Assembly: GCA_949752735.1 (NCBI GenBank)
Contig: OX457038.1
Coordinates: forward strand, 64,241,205-64,305,204
Length of the DNA: 64,000 bases
Origin: Lumbricus terrestris
Lineage: Eukaryota > Annelida > Clitellata > Crassiclitellata > Lumbricidae
Direction of reading: 5' to 3'
Under the pieces are notes generated by a model. That model was given only the letters and a program-made list of their open reading frames with translations, had not been told where the DNA came from and searched no databases. Shown piece by piece: positions 43,606-56,600 of the stretch (positions are counted from its first letter, which is position 1; each line of letters begins with the position of its first letter). Both the position numbers and the translations under genes were made by a program.

Positions 43606-44578
43606 CATAGGCGCAACCATAGATTGAGTATTCGCATATTACGAATATTAAGATTTTCAAATATTCACGAATATTAACGAATATTAAAACTGCCAACGAA
43701 TATTATATTCGTAAAATATTATGTTCTTTCAGGAAATTCTCTATTCTTCATTTTTATTTTGTTATTTTATGAAAATGTTTAACTTGTAGGCTACTGAATG
43801 AATTGTACAAAATTTAGTTAGCTTACGCATAGACCTAGGCATATATTAGTATGTGACACTAACTTTAATAGATTTATTGTTAAAAAATTCCAGGTCTCTG
43901 CTGGGTCTGGCCAATGTAACCATGCAGCATTCATAGGTCTATCACATTCGATACTTAATGTTAGTCACTTTGTCTGACTTCTGACCATCCTCCCCAACTG
44001 AAAAGAGGCAGAGCCACCGATGGCAGTTGACAAGTGGCAGTAATAGTAGACTAAATTAGAAATAAACTTTAACTGCCTATAATAGTAACGGAAAATTGAT
44101 AAAGTAGGCTACTTTTATACAGTGTAGCAGGATGAGTAGACCCAAATATAAATGCAAACGCAGGAAATAATAGTGCCAGATTACAAACAAAAATTATTCC
44201 GATCTCAGCATTAGCGCATCGCATATTTTACTTCAGCCCTGCTCTGAATGCGAGTGAATGTCATGGAGATATACAGAAACTTAAACTGCTTAATACCGAG
44301 TAACATTGTGGTTTCGATTGTTCACTTTAATCCGTTAACGAATATTTACGAATATTTACGAATATTAAAAAATCTTAATATTCACGAATATTTACGAATA
44401 TTAAACCCAAAAGTCACGAATACTCAATCTATGGGCGCAACCACCCTATGGGACCCACGGGACGCGTCCCCCAACTTTTGAGTGGTCCCCTAACTTTATT
44501 ATTATGGTTTCCCCCCCAACTTTTAGGACGTGATTCATTATGGTCCCCCCCAACTCTTAGGACGTGATTGCGCCTATG
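43606..44578. mobile_element. Outer hAT-like element (nested pair)
   Basis: The ends cataggcgcaa and ttgcgcctatg are inverted. The flanks gttacagc and gttgcagc (43598-43605 and 44579-44586) match at 7 of 8. Only about 12 bp of its left end and 145 bp of its right part are its own; the rest is the element 43618-44433. Confidence 0.75.
43618..44433. mobile_element. Inner hAT-like element, 816 bp, with ACGAATATT subrepeats
   Basis: The ends catagattgagtattcg and cgaatactcaatctatg are perfectly inverted over about 17 bp. The exact 8-bp duplication ggcgcaac lies at 43610-43617 and 44434-44441, inside the outer element. Both arms contain repeated acgaatatt words, opposed in orientation. Confidence 0.82.
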
Positions 44579-44734
44579 GTTGCAGCAGGAATATAATCAA
44601 TAGGCCTAATTAAATCACTGTATGCGTCACATTGTCATGGCCGCTGACAGATAGATTTCCAAGCACAGTATAGGCCTAATAATTAAGTAGGCCTAACTAG
44701 CAGTTACTCTCGCATTGCAATCATCCATTGGTCT

Positions 44735-44800
44735 AAAGTCGTAATCGTAACTATATAGCTGTCATCTCAAAATTTCTAAAGGGTCACTTGAAACTATTAA
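44735..44800 (-). mobile_element. LINE 3'-tail fragment
   Basis: gtaatcgtaac followed by aaaatttctaaagggtcact is a diverged copy of the tail seen at 17551-17640. Confidence 0.5.
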
Positions 44801-44887
44801 TAATTAATTGCTTAAGCACAGTTTGTTTACGTTTCAGAGATTATCCAGTGGTGATCGCTGCTCGATCGGTTGTCTTGCCAAAGACCG

Positions 44888-45130
44888 GGGCGAAACTATA
44901 GTATCCGGGACCGAAGTTACACAATATCTGAGCATATATATAGTATAGTATCTAGTATCTAATGACGAGTTGACGACAGTAACCTAGCTATAACACTGAC
45001 CCTAACCGATCGACCCTCACGACGCTTAACCTGATCCTAACCGACCCTCACGACGCATAACCTGACCCTAACCGACCCTCAAGATTGGAAATTCTCAACG
45101 TTATAAACATCGATCGGTCCCGGATACTAT
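44888..45130. mobile_element. Small TIR element with telomere-like core
   Basis: Perfect 27-bp inverted ends (44888-44914 and 45104-45130) beginning gggcgaaactatagtatccg. The core (44995-45085) is three ~30-bp units of cctaaccgaccctcacgacg. Related copies are at about 33886-34096 and 23589. No clear target duplication. Confidence 0.72.
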
Positions 45131-45414
45131 AGTTTCGCCCATAGGCCTAGGCTATATCTAAAGGAGCTGCTATAGGTTAGCGTCGTTTAGGCCTAGCTAG
45201 CTATAGGCCAAATTGAAATTGAAAGGTAGATGATCAAATGCTTCAAAGTAGAAATTCTGGAAAATAATAGCTAGGCCTACTTTAATTTTGAGTGGATTCG
45301 AAGCATCGAGCGCTCGAGCGATGATAGGGGAGCCTGAGATAAACTAGGCCTAACTAATGTGTGAGAGTTTATAGCCTAATATTGATTTCAGGATCGATAG
45401 ACGTATACTATCAT

Positions 45415-45758
45415 CAGCGGCGCCCGCAGGATTTTTTTTTTGTACGCACAGAAATTTTCGAAGAGGGCCGAACAGGGAAAATTTTTCGTTAGGTCGCCGA
45501 AAAAACTGATGACCTTTTTTTTTTTTTTTTTTTTTTTAGTCATCAACCAAAAAATTTCCCAAAACATACCTTTTCTATCCGCCGAAAAAACTGATGACCT
45601 TTTTTTTTTTTTTTTTTTTTTTTTAGTCATCAACCGAAAATTTTTCAAAAACATACCTTTTGGGTCATCGCGCTGTACGCACTTACCTATGTGCGTATGT
45701 CTGCGGGCGCCGCTGCTGTACGCACTTGCGTAAGTGCGTACGCCTGCGGGCGCCGCTG
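45415..45758. mobile_element. hAT-like MITE, 344 bp
   Basis: The ends cagcggcgcccgcagg and cctgcgggcgccgctg are perfectly inverted. The 8-bp duplication actatcat is exact (45407-45414 and 45759-45766). Two copies of a ~90-bp unit carry a long poly-T tract in gatgacc(T)nagtcatcaac hairpins. Confidence 0.9.
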
Positions 45759-45770
45759 ACTATCATAGAA

Positions 45771-46262
45771 CAGTGGTTCTCAAAGTGGTGGTCCGCGGAC
45801 CGGTGCCGGTCCGCGGGCCATAAATCACCGGTCCGTGGAGAAGAGTTGAGAATATATGTTAATTTTTTTAATCTATACCTATTTCTATAATTTTTTGGGT
45901 TTCTGTGTTTTATTTCGAGCAGATGTTCCATCATTAGCACAATCTTTGTAGGCCTAATGTGTCATTAGCTTTATTTTTGCAGATCCACTTACAATTAGGC
46001 TACAAAATTAAAAATCACTTCTAATAGCCTATAGTCTGACATTCGGGTTTCACTTTAAAAAATAGCCTATAATTAAATTGAGAAATAAAATTTCATGGAT
46101 ATTTTTTGATAATTGAAACAAATTCCTAATTGTGAATATATCCTTAGAGCCTACAATTATAGACTTTTTATAACATACATGTACGTCGGTTTGTTTGCGG
46201 TCCGTGAGCTTCGACCAAAAATTATTGCCGGTCCGTGGGCAGCAGAAGTTTGAGAACCACTG
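45771..46262. mobile_element. hAT-Charlie-like MITE, 492 bp
   Basis: The ends cagtggttctcaaa and tttgagaaccactg are inverted, the terminus type common in Charlie-group hATs. The exact 8-bp duplication tcatagaa lies at 45763-45770 and 46263-46270. The left duplication overlaps that of the preceding element by 4 bp. Confidence 0.9.
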
Positions 46263-46417
46263 TCATAGAATACTCGTAGGCCTACGTACGCAGTGGCGGC
46301 GCTACGCCAGGGCATGGCAGGGCAAATGCCGTGGTTAAAAAAAGCCGTTGCCCTGGTCGTTGCCCTGCCAAATATTTTGCCCTGTCAGAATTTGTTTGGG
46401 CATATTGTTTCGGTTCA

Positions 46418-47615
46418 CTATCGATAAGGCGACTTCGAAAGGGCGACCATCAAAAGAGCGACTTCAAAAGGGCGCCGATTTTAAAGGCGACTGATCAAAA
46501 GAGCGACCATCAAAAGGGCGACCGATCTAAAGGGCGACCATCAAAAGGGCGACCCATTGGCTGAATTCGGTCGGTGAAAGACGGTAGATCTAAGAAAAAT
46601 ACGCAAACAGGCTGTTTGTTGACTCCTTTTGGGCAATCTAATGGGTCAGCATCGAACGTTCTCAATGGTTCAATGAAAAGGGTCGATGAAAGACGGTATA
46701 TGTAAGAGAAATACCGACTGAGGATTAGGTAGCTATGTCTGTGGTAGGCATATCTGTCGTAACTACTATGAATGGTCAGTGGTCGGTATTTACTCTTTAG
46801 TTCAATTAAAGCGGTCGGCCTACATGAAAGAAAAATACGAAAAAGGCTTATTCAGGCCTACGCTATGAGTAGTCCTCTTTATCGCTTAAATGGAATCTGG
46901 ATTGATGAAAATATTCTTGCTTAAATGGAAATTGAATTGATGAAAATATTCTTGCTTAAATTGGAGCTGGATTGATGAAATTAGTTTTGCTCAATTGGAA
47001 GCTGGATTGATGAAATGTTATTACTTAAATGGAAGCTGGATTGATGAAAATATTCTAGCTTAAATGGAAGCTGGATTGAGGAAAATATTCTTGTTTAAAC
47101 GGAAGCTGGACTAATGAAAATATTCTTGCTTAAATGGAATCTGGATTGATGAAAATATTCTTGCTTAAATGGAAATTGAATTGATGAAAATATTCTAGCT
47201 TAAATGGAAGCTGGATTGATGAAAATATTCCTGCTCAAATGGAAGCTGGATTGATGAAAATATTCTTGCCTAAATGGAATCTGGATTGATGAAAATATTC
47301 TTGCCTAAATGGAATCTGGATTGATGAAAATATTCTTGCTTAAATGGAGATTGGATTGATGAAAATATTCTTGCTTAACTGGAAGCTGGATTGATGAAAA
47401 TATTCTTGCTTAAATGGAAACTAACGGTTCACACTACTTCTACAGACGCCGTTTTATAAATGATTAAATATTATAATAGGTCGCCCTTTTGATGGTCGCC
47501 CTTTAGATCGGTCGCCCTTTTGATGGTCGCTCTTTTGATCAGTCGCCTTTAAAATCGGCGCCCTTTTGAAGTCGCTCTTTGAAAGGTCGCCCTTTCGAAG
47601 TCGCCTTATTGATAG
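46418..47615. mobile_element. TU-like foldback element with minisatellite core
   Basis: About 138-bp inverted arms (46418-46556 and 47478-47615) are made of short subrepeats of the form aaaagggcgacc(atc). The core has three diverged agacggta...aaaaatacg blocks (46575-46840) and about fifteen 35-bp units (46880-47420, ggattgatgaaaatattctt). Arms of ~15-bp tandem repeats around a non-coding core are the design of sea-urchin TU and Drosophila foldback elements. No transposase. Target duplication not clear. Confidence 0.75.
46880..47420. repeat. 35-bp minisatellite, ~15 copies
   Basis: Unit ggattgatgaaaatattctt plus gcttaaatggaagct, 35 bp, with single-base variants. It lies in the core of the foldback element and is related to the degenerate array at 42405-42660. 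Confidence 0.93.
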
Positions 47616-48172
47616 GATACCTATTGTTTCATACTGTTCAGGTCCGTACGTCTGCCATGGCAAAACTTCCGTTAGGGCACAAATTCTGGAAGAGAAAAAT
47701 TCCGACAGCTATAGGGCAAACGTTCTGGGAGAGAAAAATTCTGGCATGGCAAAAATTCTGGCAGGGCAAACGATCTGACAGGGAAAAATTATGTGGCTGT
47801 TTATTCACATTAATTGCCGTATACAGCCAACAGTATAGGCCTAACTGTCGCTTCATTGTTCTTGAATAAAGCGCAAGCATTTGCGTAAACAATAGATCTC
47901 ATATAGACCTATATGCATGACTCGATCAGTTATTTTATTTGCTTGTTCCTTTAAATTTGCTTTCGAATTGTTGCATAGGGCCTACTCGAAAGGCCTACAA
48001 AATGTTGTGGTTATGGAGTTTTGGTGAATATTGATAGATCAGTAGAATATATATATTAGCTAGGTCATTAGAATATATTTATATACATAGGCCTATAGGC
48101 CTATGCATATATATTTATGTTCTAAAATACGCATAGGTTTTCTATGTACCTTATAGAGAGGCGCAGACTGAT
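47616..48172. other. Non-coding DNA
   Basis: ggcagggcaaa/ggcatggcaaaaattctgg words (47650-47790) recur on both sides of the foldback element (also 46310-46380), so it sits inside an older repeat. AGGCCTA words at 48080-48110. No gene. Confidence 0.45.
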
Positions 48173-48548
48173 CAGTGGCGGCGCCAAAATTTTCGTTTTG
48201 GGGCGGCTGGATTTTCGGGAAAAATTTCCGCTTTTCAGTCGCCAAAATTTCTGACGACTTTTTAGTCATCGACCAAAATCCGAAGAAAATTGTCCATTTC
48301 CGCCGTCAAAATTTCTGACGACCATTTTTTTTAGTCATTTGATCGAAATCTTCGAAAATGGTCCTTTTCATAATCCGCTAAATTGTCTGTCAAACCTCGT
48401 GCTTATACCTTTACGGTTATGTGGGGGAGGGCGGGCTAAAGGAGCTAGGTTAATCGTCCAAACATTTTATTTTTACATGGGAAAAAGGATGGCCTTTTTT
48501 GGGTGTGGCTTAATTAAGCTCCCCTAGCTCCCCCAAGCGCCGCTACTG
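48173..48548. mobile_element. hAT-like MITE, 376 bp
   Basis: The ends cagtggcggcgc and gcgccgctactg are inverted with one mismatch. agactgat flanks it (48165-48172 and 48552-48559) with three extra bases on the right. It contains gacgactttttagtcatcg hairpin modules. Confidence 0.75.
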
Positions 48549-48557
48549 CACAGACTG

Positions 48558-48591
48558 ATATAGTGTGTGTGTGTGTGTGTGTGTGTGCGTG

Positions 48592-48630
<39 letters not shown>

Positions 48631-48642
48631 ATGCATGTATGT
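48558..48642. repeat. (GT)n microsatellite
   Basis: Near-pure tg/gt run with cgtg interruptions, followed by gtatgtatgcatg. Confidence 0.93.
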
Positions 48643-48999
48643 ATGTGTGCATGTATACTGTTTAGCCTTTATGTAGTATGCATATAAACGTGCATTATAG
48701 CCCAACATGTATGCATAATTAGTATATTATAGGCTACGAACAATGCAAACTTGAATGCAGCATTGAATTACGTTATTGAATCGCTGTCAGTTGCTACGCT
48801 ACAGTGGTTGTCAATCGCACCAGGCAAGGTAATGTTTTTCCTCCGATGCTTCTTTGATTGAGTAGATTTTAGGTAATATGGTTGATAAGTCAGATTTCAA
48901 ATACTATGTCTATCACCACGCATAGCACATTGTGAAATTCCGATATTTTTGCCCATAGCGGCTCTGGCTTAGCCTATTGGAGTGATAATCTGATGTTCG

Positions 49000-49194
49000 A
49001 GACTGCATACGTATCAGACTAGGTGCAGCATGGCGGTCAAGCTACTCGCAATTTGACTACGTCACGACTTCATGTGATGCCAAGTTGTTGCTAATGGTGT
49101 GCGATAAACAAATTCATCGAACAAAATATCTTTGACATGAATGGATAATATTCCTGCGACACCATAACGTTCCATCGGCTTGCCGGCAGCAAAA
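49000..49194 (+). promoter_or_regulatory. Candidate LCA5 promoter and non-coding first exon
   Basis: A good donor, AAAA|GTAAGT, at 49194/49195 is followed by the acceptor TTTGTTTAG at 50590, 20 bases before the LCA5 ATG. That acceptor shows that a 5' untranslated exon must exist upstream; this is the best nearby candidate. The start of transcription is not visible. A short upstream frame lies within it. Confidence 0.4.
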
Positions 49195-49924
49195 GTAAGT
49201 TATTAAGTTATTGTATGTTTATGTCTGATTGCTATGGTTGTGTTTCCATAATTTTGACATCAGTACCTTGATATTATTGATAAAAGACCTTAATAAATAC
49301 TTGCGGAGCGTTAATTGGATCAAAATTGGGGTAATAAAATTTTACGATAGCTTGAATTGTATGCGTTCGTACGAGTTTATAGTTGACAGCCCCATGTTTC
49401 ATGAAGGATTTGTTGGGCTGTTATTCAGTTAGGACCATGTGCACTGAAACGTGTTTAATTACTGTCCTTTTGCCGCGGCCGATACAATTATTGGGAAAAA
49501 GTCTACAGCGGCACTGAAATAATACTGACAGCATCAGTTGATGATTGGTACTAGGCAGTCGTGCAAGCCTAACTCCATGGTGGTGTGGTGAAAAACCAGG
49601 AAGATGACAGGGAAATAGCCTACAGTGGAAACGATCGAGTCTAGGAACAGATGTCTTTTAAGTGTTTTTAGTCGTAATCTGAGGGATACAAGAGAATTTG
49701 GAGAGCGAAAGTTTAGCGAATAGACTGTGTCTGTGTCTAGTCCAGCAAACTAGAAGATAAATCTGTTGAAACTAAAACTGTCCTTATTCACGGAATAGTT
49801 TGGTTAAGACAGTCGGAAGTGGAACAAAGTCATCTGAATTGGAATAGACTGAAAATAGGTTGGTTGAATTATGAAGTCTTGTTCATGACTGGCCTAGTCT
49901 TGAATTAATTACGGACAACCCTTC

Positions 49925-50120
49925 TGACTCAAGGCAGCACTCGTGAATAAGCTGGTGCCACCCGCTTGGCTTTCAAGTAGCGCTTTAGAAATTTTGAGTT
50001 TACGTTTACGAATTAATTCATTAAGTGAATTTGTAAAGTGCCTCTTCAAGGGGACTACTCAGAGGCGCTCCCAGCCTCAGCGCAACCAAATAAAACTGTC
50101 TTAAAATGATAGAGGAATGC
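49925..50120 (+). mobile_element. LINE 3' tail
   Basis: gaataagctggtgcc, cttggctttcaag and cgctttagaaattttgag followed by tttacgtttacg is a plus-strand copy of the family seen at 2989. A second fragment with cctcttcaaggggactactc (reverse of the other LINE tail) follows at 50030-50090. Confidence 0.65.
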
Positions 50121-50610
50121 TATTCACTTCCCTAATGACAGCCAATGCAGTGACTTTGATTGGTGTCCATATTTTGGAGTTGCATAATATGCGTAGATGG
50201 TCTGACATTTTCACACATTTTCCAGTTGCTGTGATGTTACAAAGAGGAGAAACTCAGTGTTTTGTATGTCATTTGCCTAACCATTAACTTTACCTTTTAT
50301 TACTTTGACTTGCCTATGAGGAGTGTCCTTTGAGTTGGCGCTATATAAATTTGTGATTTTGATTCCCTATTTCGTCCTAGTTGGTGTTGCCTTCCCTAAC
50401 ATTCTTCACCTTGCCATACCTTACCAAGTACTCTTTCCTTGCTTGGTCTCAATATGTCTTTCCATACTTTACTTTTTCCTTTATCTGATACGACATCCCT
50501 TTTTACCTTATGTAAGTCTCATTTCCATCACCACACCTTACCCTGTTCTTGTATTTGGTTTATAAATGTTCCTACGTTTTGTTTGTTTAGTTTCTATCGA
50601 GACTTGAACG

Positions 50611-53600
50611 ATGTCTGGATCGGAGCGAAGTCGCAGTCGGAGTCAATCACCGACTCTCACCAACCAATCAACAAACAGCAGAGCATCTCGACGTCGAAGT
50701 CGAAGTCCTGGTGAGAAGTCGTACAGTGATGAATCCTTTTATTCGGAAACTTCACGAAAGAATGCAAAGGGCAACAAGAACAAGAAACTCCCTCCCAGTG
50801 AGTGTTCGACCAATTATGCAAATATAGGCAGATTATGCAAATATATTTAGTATTGCTGCTGACTTTGTACTGTTATTGTTATACGAAGTGTCAGGGCTAG
50901 TATAAAGAGGGGTCAGGGTTAGTATAATCTATTAACCTTTTCTGGCTCTTGTTGCACCAGAATAAATTAGTAAGAGACCAGTGAATAGTTCGAAGTTGCT
51001 TCAGGTAAAATGTCATTTGGCATATGGTCTGATTGTACCACCTACCAAAGGATAACCCAGCTTTAGAACCGCTGTGTAGAATGACAGATGGGAGACCCAC
51101 AGTACTGCTGTCTTGGGGGACCCAGGCAACGTTCTGAACCCGCTCCTTCCTTCTGACGCTTCCCTAATCCATGCATTCACCAACTTGATGAGGAAAAGGT
51201 TTTTAACAAGAATTTATCTATGATGGATAAATTCTTGTAAACCAAAGTGGAGTTATGCAGTTGTATAGATAAAGAATGTGTTTACCTACTTGTATCTGCT
51301 TAGAAAGAGAGAGTGACACCAGAGTGAGAATTGCCATGTTCTGTGGGGAGAGGATTTCAACCTTCCTGGTCTTGCTTAGGGCACCACAGTAAAGACCTCA
51401 TTGCACACCCCAAGTCCACATAAATCAACACCTGAACTGTTCTCCCCTCGCCCCCATTATTTCTCCGCAATTGTCATACTGAGTCACACCTAGGTCTCAT
51501 GACTAACGTGGTTTCAATGTTTTCCAGAGGGACCACAGAAAAAAGGCGGCAAGGTTAACAGCAAGGAGGTTAGTCGTCGCAGTTCAACGAACGGTGGTGT
51601 TGGTGTGCGCAACAACCCCTCCACCGTTTCTCGCGTCATGTCGGCCAACCGTCTCCGGATCCAGGAACTTCGGAACCGCATAATGGAACTGACGGACCAG
51701 TGCCTGGTCCTGCAGCAGGATAACCGCGATTACAAGCGCCAGATTGTGAAGCAGGAGCGCAGGCTCAACGGTTACGAGCAGCAGGAGAATGGTATGCCGC
51801 AGATAATGCAGCGCCAGGCGGGTGAGAGTCAGATGCTGCGAGATCAGCTGCGGCAGCAGAAGGAGCGTTCCGATAAGAAGACTAAGAAGCTGAAGGAGAA
51901 GGAAGATGAGCTGGAGGCGATGCGGAGGCTGGTCAAAAAGATGCAGGGTCTCGTCGAGGATAAGAAGCTGATGGAGAGGAAGAAGCTGAGCGAGAAGCTG
52001 AAGGAGACGGAAGACAAGTTGCGCGAAGAGCAGGAAAAGAACCAGGTAAATTTAAGATGTTCTACATGTTTGATCATCTGACTTTCTCATCGTCTTTACA
52101 ATATCATTCTTAATTGCTCTTTGTTGCTTGTTTCGGCTTTATATGTTGATGTTTTTATACTCTAATTTGAGGTTTATTCATAGATATGCATGGTATAAAT
52201 ATCTGATGATGATCATGATGATGACAACGACGACGGCGGCAGCGATGATGATGATGATGATGATGATGATTACTACAATGATTTCTACATCGTCACAACA
52301 CAGCTCATGCCATCGCAAGGGTGTTTAATAGACTTGGCAATTTAGTCAAGGAAAGCAATTTTTAAATAGTGTTTCTTGAGTCTCGTCTTGAAAGTGGTGT
52401 AAGTATTAGATGAGCACATTGAAGACGGATACTATTCTAACACCTGGGCCAGGCAGCAACAGAGAAGGCATGATCTCCACAACATTGTTTTACTTTCGCA
52501 CTCACCGCTGACCTCTGTGCTAGCCTTAGTATTATGAAATGTAAGTAAGAACGGAAAGTCCATAGGATAATACTGATCAGATTGCTGGGAATATCCAGAT
52601 TGGTTGATTCCCACATGCAGGCAGATCCAATCAATGGATTGCATATTAGAGTTGAGAGCTGATACCTTGGTCACAGTTAATGGAACCGCTACGCTCTACT
52701 AGCAAAGTGTATTGACTGTGTATTGGTCGGTCATTAACATTCCATCAGTAGCCAGATACATATATGCATGCATACATTCATATATGCCTGCATAAAATAT
52801 ACTCTTATGCATACATACGTATGTATAATTGTACATGCGTACATATCTGCATAAATACCTATCTACATACATATTTCTGTATATACATGCATGTATAATT
52901 GTATATGTATATTATGTATACTTGAATACTTACATACAGTACATGTTGCATACATGCATGCGTAGTGCATACATACTTCCGGTTGTAATTTGTTGCCAAA
53001 GTGTTGATAATGGGGGCAGGTGTTGGGCCCTGATTCGTGTTAGTAAACCTTCAGATGACAATCTTAAGGACCTCTTCTGTTCAACAGGCGGAAGAAACAG
53101 TTGGTGTGGCCTGCACTACGAGAGTTTCTTATCTGTAGTCAATGTAAGACTAGGTACTTGTACAACGGCAGATTTTAAGAGGTGCTCTACTCCGCTAAAG
53201 GCAGTGGCAGTCTATGAACGTATCAAGTTCTAGACACACTAGTGTGGCTAGAACTCTCAGACATCATCTGACTCACTGATATTGGAGTACATTCGATATT
53301 GCCTACTGCCAGACAGTTTTGTCTAGTTACTGTTAAAGGCTGCATTGTAGAGGACCTGTAGTGTCTAATGGAACAGAATGATCTTTCAACATTTCTTAAT
53401 CGTAAGTTCAAAATTAATCGTAATCATGAGTTCAAATATCTTAAGTGCTGCTTGAAAAGCAAAATGCAGGACATCAGCTTATAATTCACGAATGCTGCAT
53501 CATCAAGTCAGATGGGTTTTCCAAAGGGTGAATGGTAAAGATGATTAGAATAGACATGGCAGCTGCTTGAGCACTGAGCAGGTGTCGTGTGGGACAAGAT

Positions 53601-56600
53601 GCAATGGGAATTCGGCATTCAGACGAGTCAGGGTAGGAATTCATGAAAATGTGAGATATCGATTTTGGGTGGAAATCCCGGGGTGATAATTAGGAAGAGC
53701 CCAAAATGGGTGATGAAGTCGAGTGACTGCTCAACTCAACTTGAGTCCCACCCCAGCAAACTGAGTATTTTTGAGTGCCTTTACCATACAGTCAATTATG
53801 ATATCAGGTGTCAAGACTGAACATGGGCACGCATTCTTGTAGTTAGTGCATCCTTAAGTGTCTTAGCAGAGTACCAGACAGATGCTGTGGCAGAAAAATT
53901 GTTGCAGGACTATAAAGAGGCTCTATATAAATTAAGCTCTGCAGTCAGACAACATATCTCCATTAATCCAAAGAGATCTGTTCTGATAAAAGAACCAAAA
54001 TAAATCAATCTCTCGGGATAAATCGGTCTGTGAAGGATGATCGTCTAGAATCAGGGGCTTCTATCCCTATACATGGCGGGCGCAGCTTGCGCCCAGTGAA
54101 AAATAGGGGGGGGATCAGAAGACAGCCAAAATTCACGTCGGTTGGGGGGGGGAAGGTCGGACATGGAGGGCAGCGTTCAATCTAGGCATCACTAAAGGGG
54201 GATAGTAAAGGAAGATCCCCCAGAAAATACTTCCCTCCATATAAATTTGGACAAAATGGTAGACCTAATAGTTTTTAGCAAAATGTATACACTTTATACA
54301 CTTTGAGTTTTTAGTTAGGCTACTATCTGCATTTTTGAATTACATGAACTGCTATAACAGCTATAATATACTATAAAAATTTCCTATTACATGATTATAA
54401 TTATGTTTTTACTATTTTAATAAATAATACAATCATATTATAATTGAAAAAAATAATGTTAATACAAATACTATTTTGCACAACTAAATGGCTTCTCTCC
54501 AATGTTATCTTTCAAATTTCAGACAGTCAAATTTGGTCCTTGAACACTTAGTAAAGCAACATCATTATTACGTGGGTTTACAATGTAGGACCTACGTTGT
54601 ATTTTATTTATTGCATTGTGCTCTAAAAATTTATGTAACACCTCTCGAGTGCACACTGATCAGAAGCGCAAAACATATGGCTGCCCAATTTTGGCAGCAA
54701 TTCCTCCACTGAAACAGTAGAGTAATTTTGCTAAGAGGACAGCTTAAAATGCTGAAATTGCAATGCGGAAATCGCAAAAATTTCTTATGGGGAGGGGCAC
54801 ATTCCCTCCCATACCAGGTCCCTTCTCGGCGCTATACATGCTTCGGCGATCGTCTGCTGGATGCTCGTTTGTCCCTCTCCAAACAAACCTTCATTCCCAC
54901 ACTAGAGGAGGGCATGCGCTAGATTGCATTATATTGCATACATAGAGGAAGGCCGGTCCAGAAAGGGGGGGGGAAGAAAATGGATTGCGCCCGGTTGCTT
55001 AGGGGGGATAGAAGCCCCTGTCTAGAATCACTGCAAAGTGGATGTTGACGGTTTTTAGAAACTGTTAATAAATGAATATCTAAATACAGAGCAACCCTTC
55101 AGTGCGACACTTGAATGCAAAGCATGTGTGATTGTGTGCAGTATGCAAGTGATAAGTCTTGACTTTACTTGTAGGAACAGTACTTGCAAGTCACTGCATG
55201 CACTGATAATTAATTGGATAATCTGTTGATTAATATCTTCATCATTTGTTTTCTACTCTCAAGACATCGATGGGGTTTGACCTACAGGTCCCTCTTCTGA
55301 TCCAAGCATGCTCTCGGTACTATTCGAACTGTAGATGAACTGTAGTATGATAGCTGATTCTGTTGCCTGCAATCAAGTGTAATGTGGATGGTACAGATAT
55401 GAGTAATTGAGTATCCACTGTGTTGGTCACTCTGAATGGACCTTGAGCAAGCCCTTTACTCACAGTTGCTCAACACAATTCGTTGGTCCACATGTAATCT
55501 TGTTTGCATTTCTGAACCTTACAAGTTGGGTAATCTCAGACGAAGTTGTATTGTATCGTTATTTTTTACTCTATTTTCACATGGAAGAAAGGCAGGAAGA
55601 GGCTTAAAATTCTGCATTGCATAAGGTTTGTTTACAAAGTGGACAATGCTGGAATAAAGTATTTCAGTGTAATGAAAACTATTGTTTTGTATCAAAAGCA
55701 CACAGATTATGGTGTATAACCCATGTTGTGATGCCGATTTAGAAAGAGATTATTATGAAAACATGTTTCTATTGGTAGTAATTAAGCCTTCATGAAACTG
55801 ACTATAGAGACTTCATGTTCCAGCAAGTTTAATATGACTTTTAATGGCTTTGCTGATAATCCATAATTATGAAAGAAGCACTGTTACCCATTTGAGTAGT
55901 CTAGAAAATCAAATAGGCACACTGGCACAATGATGTTCAGAGCATTTTTTAAGATTCCTAATATATGCTATATAAAATTCCAGATACATACTTATATGCA
56001 ATACATACATTGGAATTTCTGTACTTGAGTTTCGTTTTACTCCTGAACCAAGTAGGCCTATCCTTCGAGCAAGCTTCATGGATGACCAGAGCAGTGGCAG
56101 AACACGTCCAGCAACATTCGAGCAGTTGGCTTTGGCTACTTGCCAGCTTTAAGCGAAACCTCGATTGTATTTCATCATTTATTAATACTGGATATGTTGC
56201 GGTTGCAATGATTTATTTTCTCCTCGGAGAATTCCGCAGTGACCCATGGCAATCAGTGGAGATGATACGAGTTTTCTGAGGTCAACTGTTAACAGTGTAA
56301 CCCAATTCTGCCATGCCAAGGGTTCAAAACCTAGTTTCTCAAATGCAATTAGCCTTTTTTAATGTTTGGTGGTGGAAATATTTCCAGGAGTTTGGTTGGG
56401 TCTCTCAACTATTCAGTTACCGGTATATAACATTTATAATGGCTTGACAGTACTACCTAGCAATACATAACATGCTGTTGGGGAGAAATGGTGGCAGCAA
56501 ATTACATTCCTGTTCACACTGGGTTTAGCAGACGAACAATGTCGTGTGCTGATCATTGTTACAATAATTGCGATCATTGATTAAGTATAATATGCTGTAT

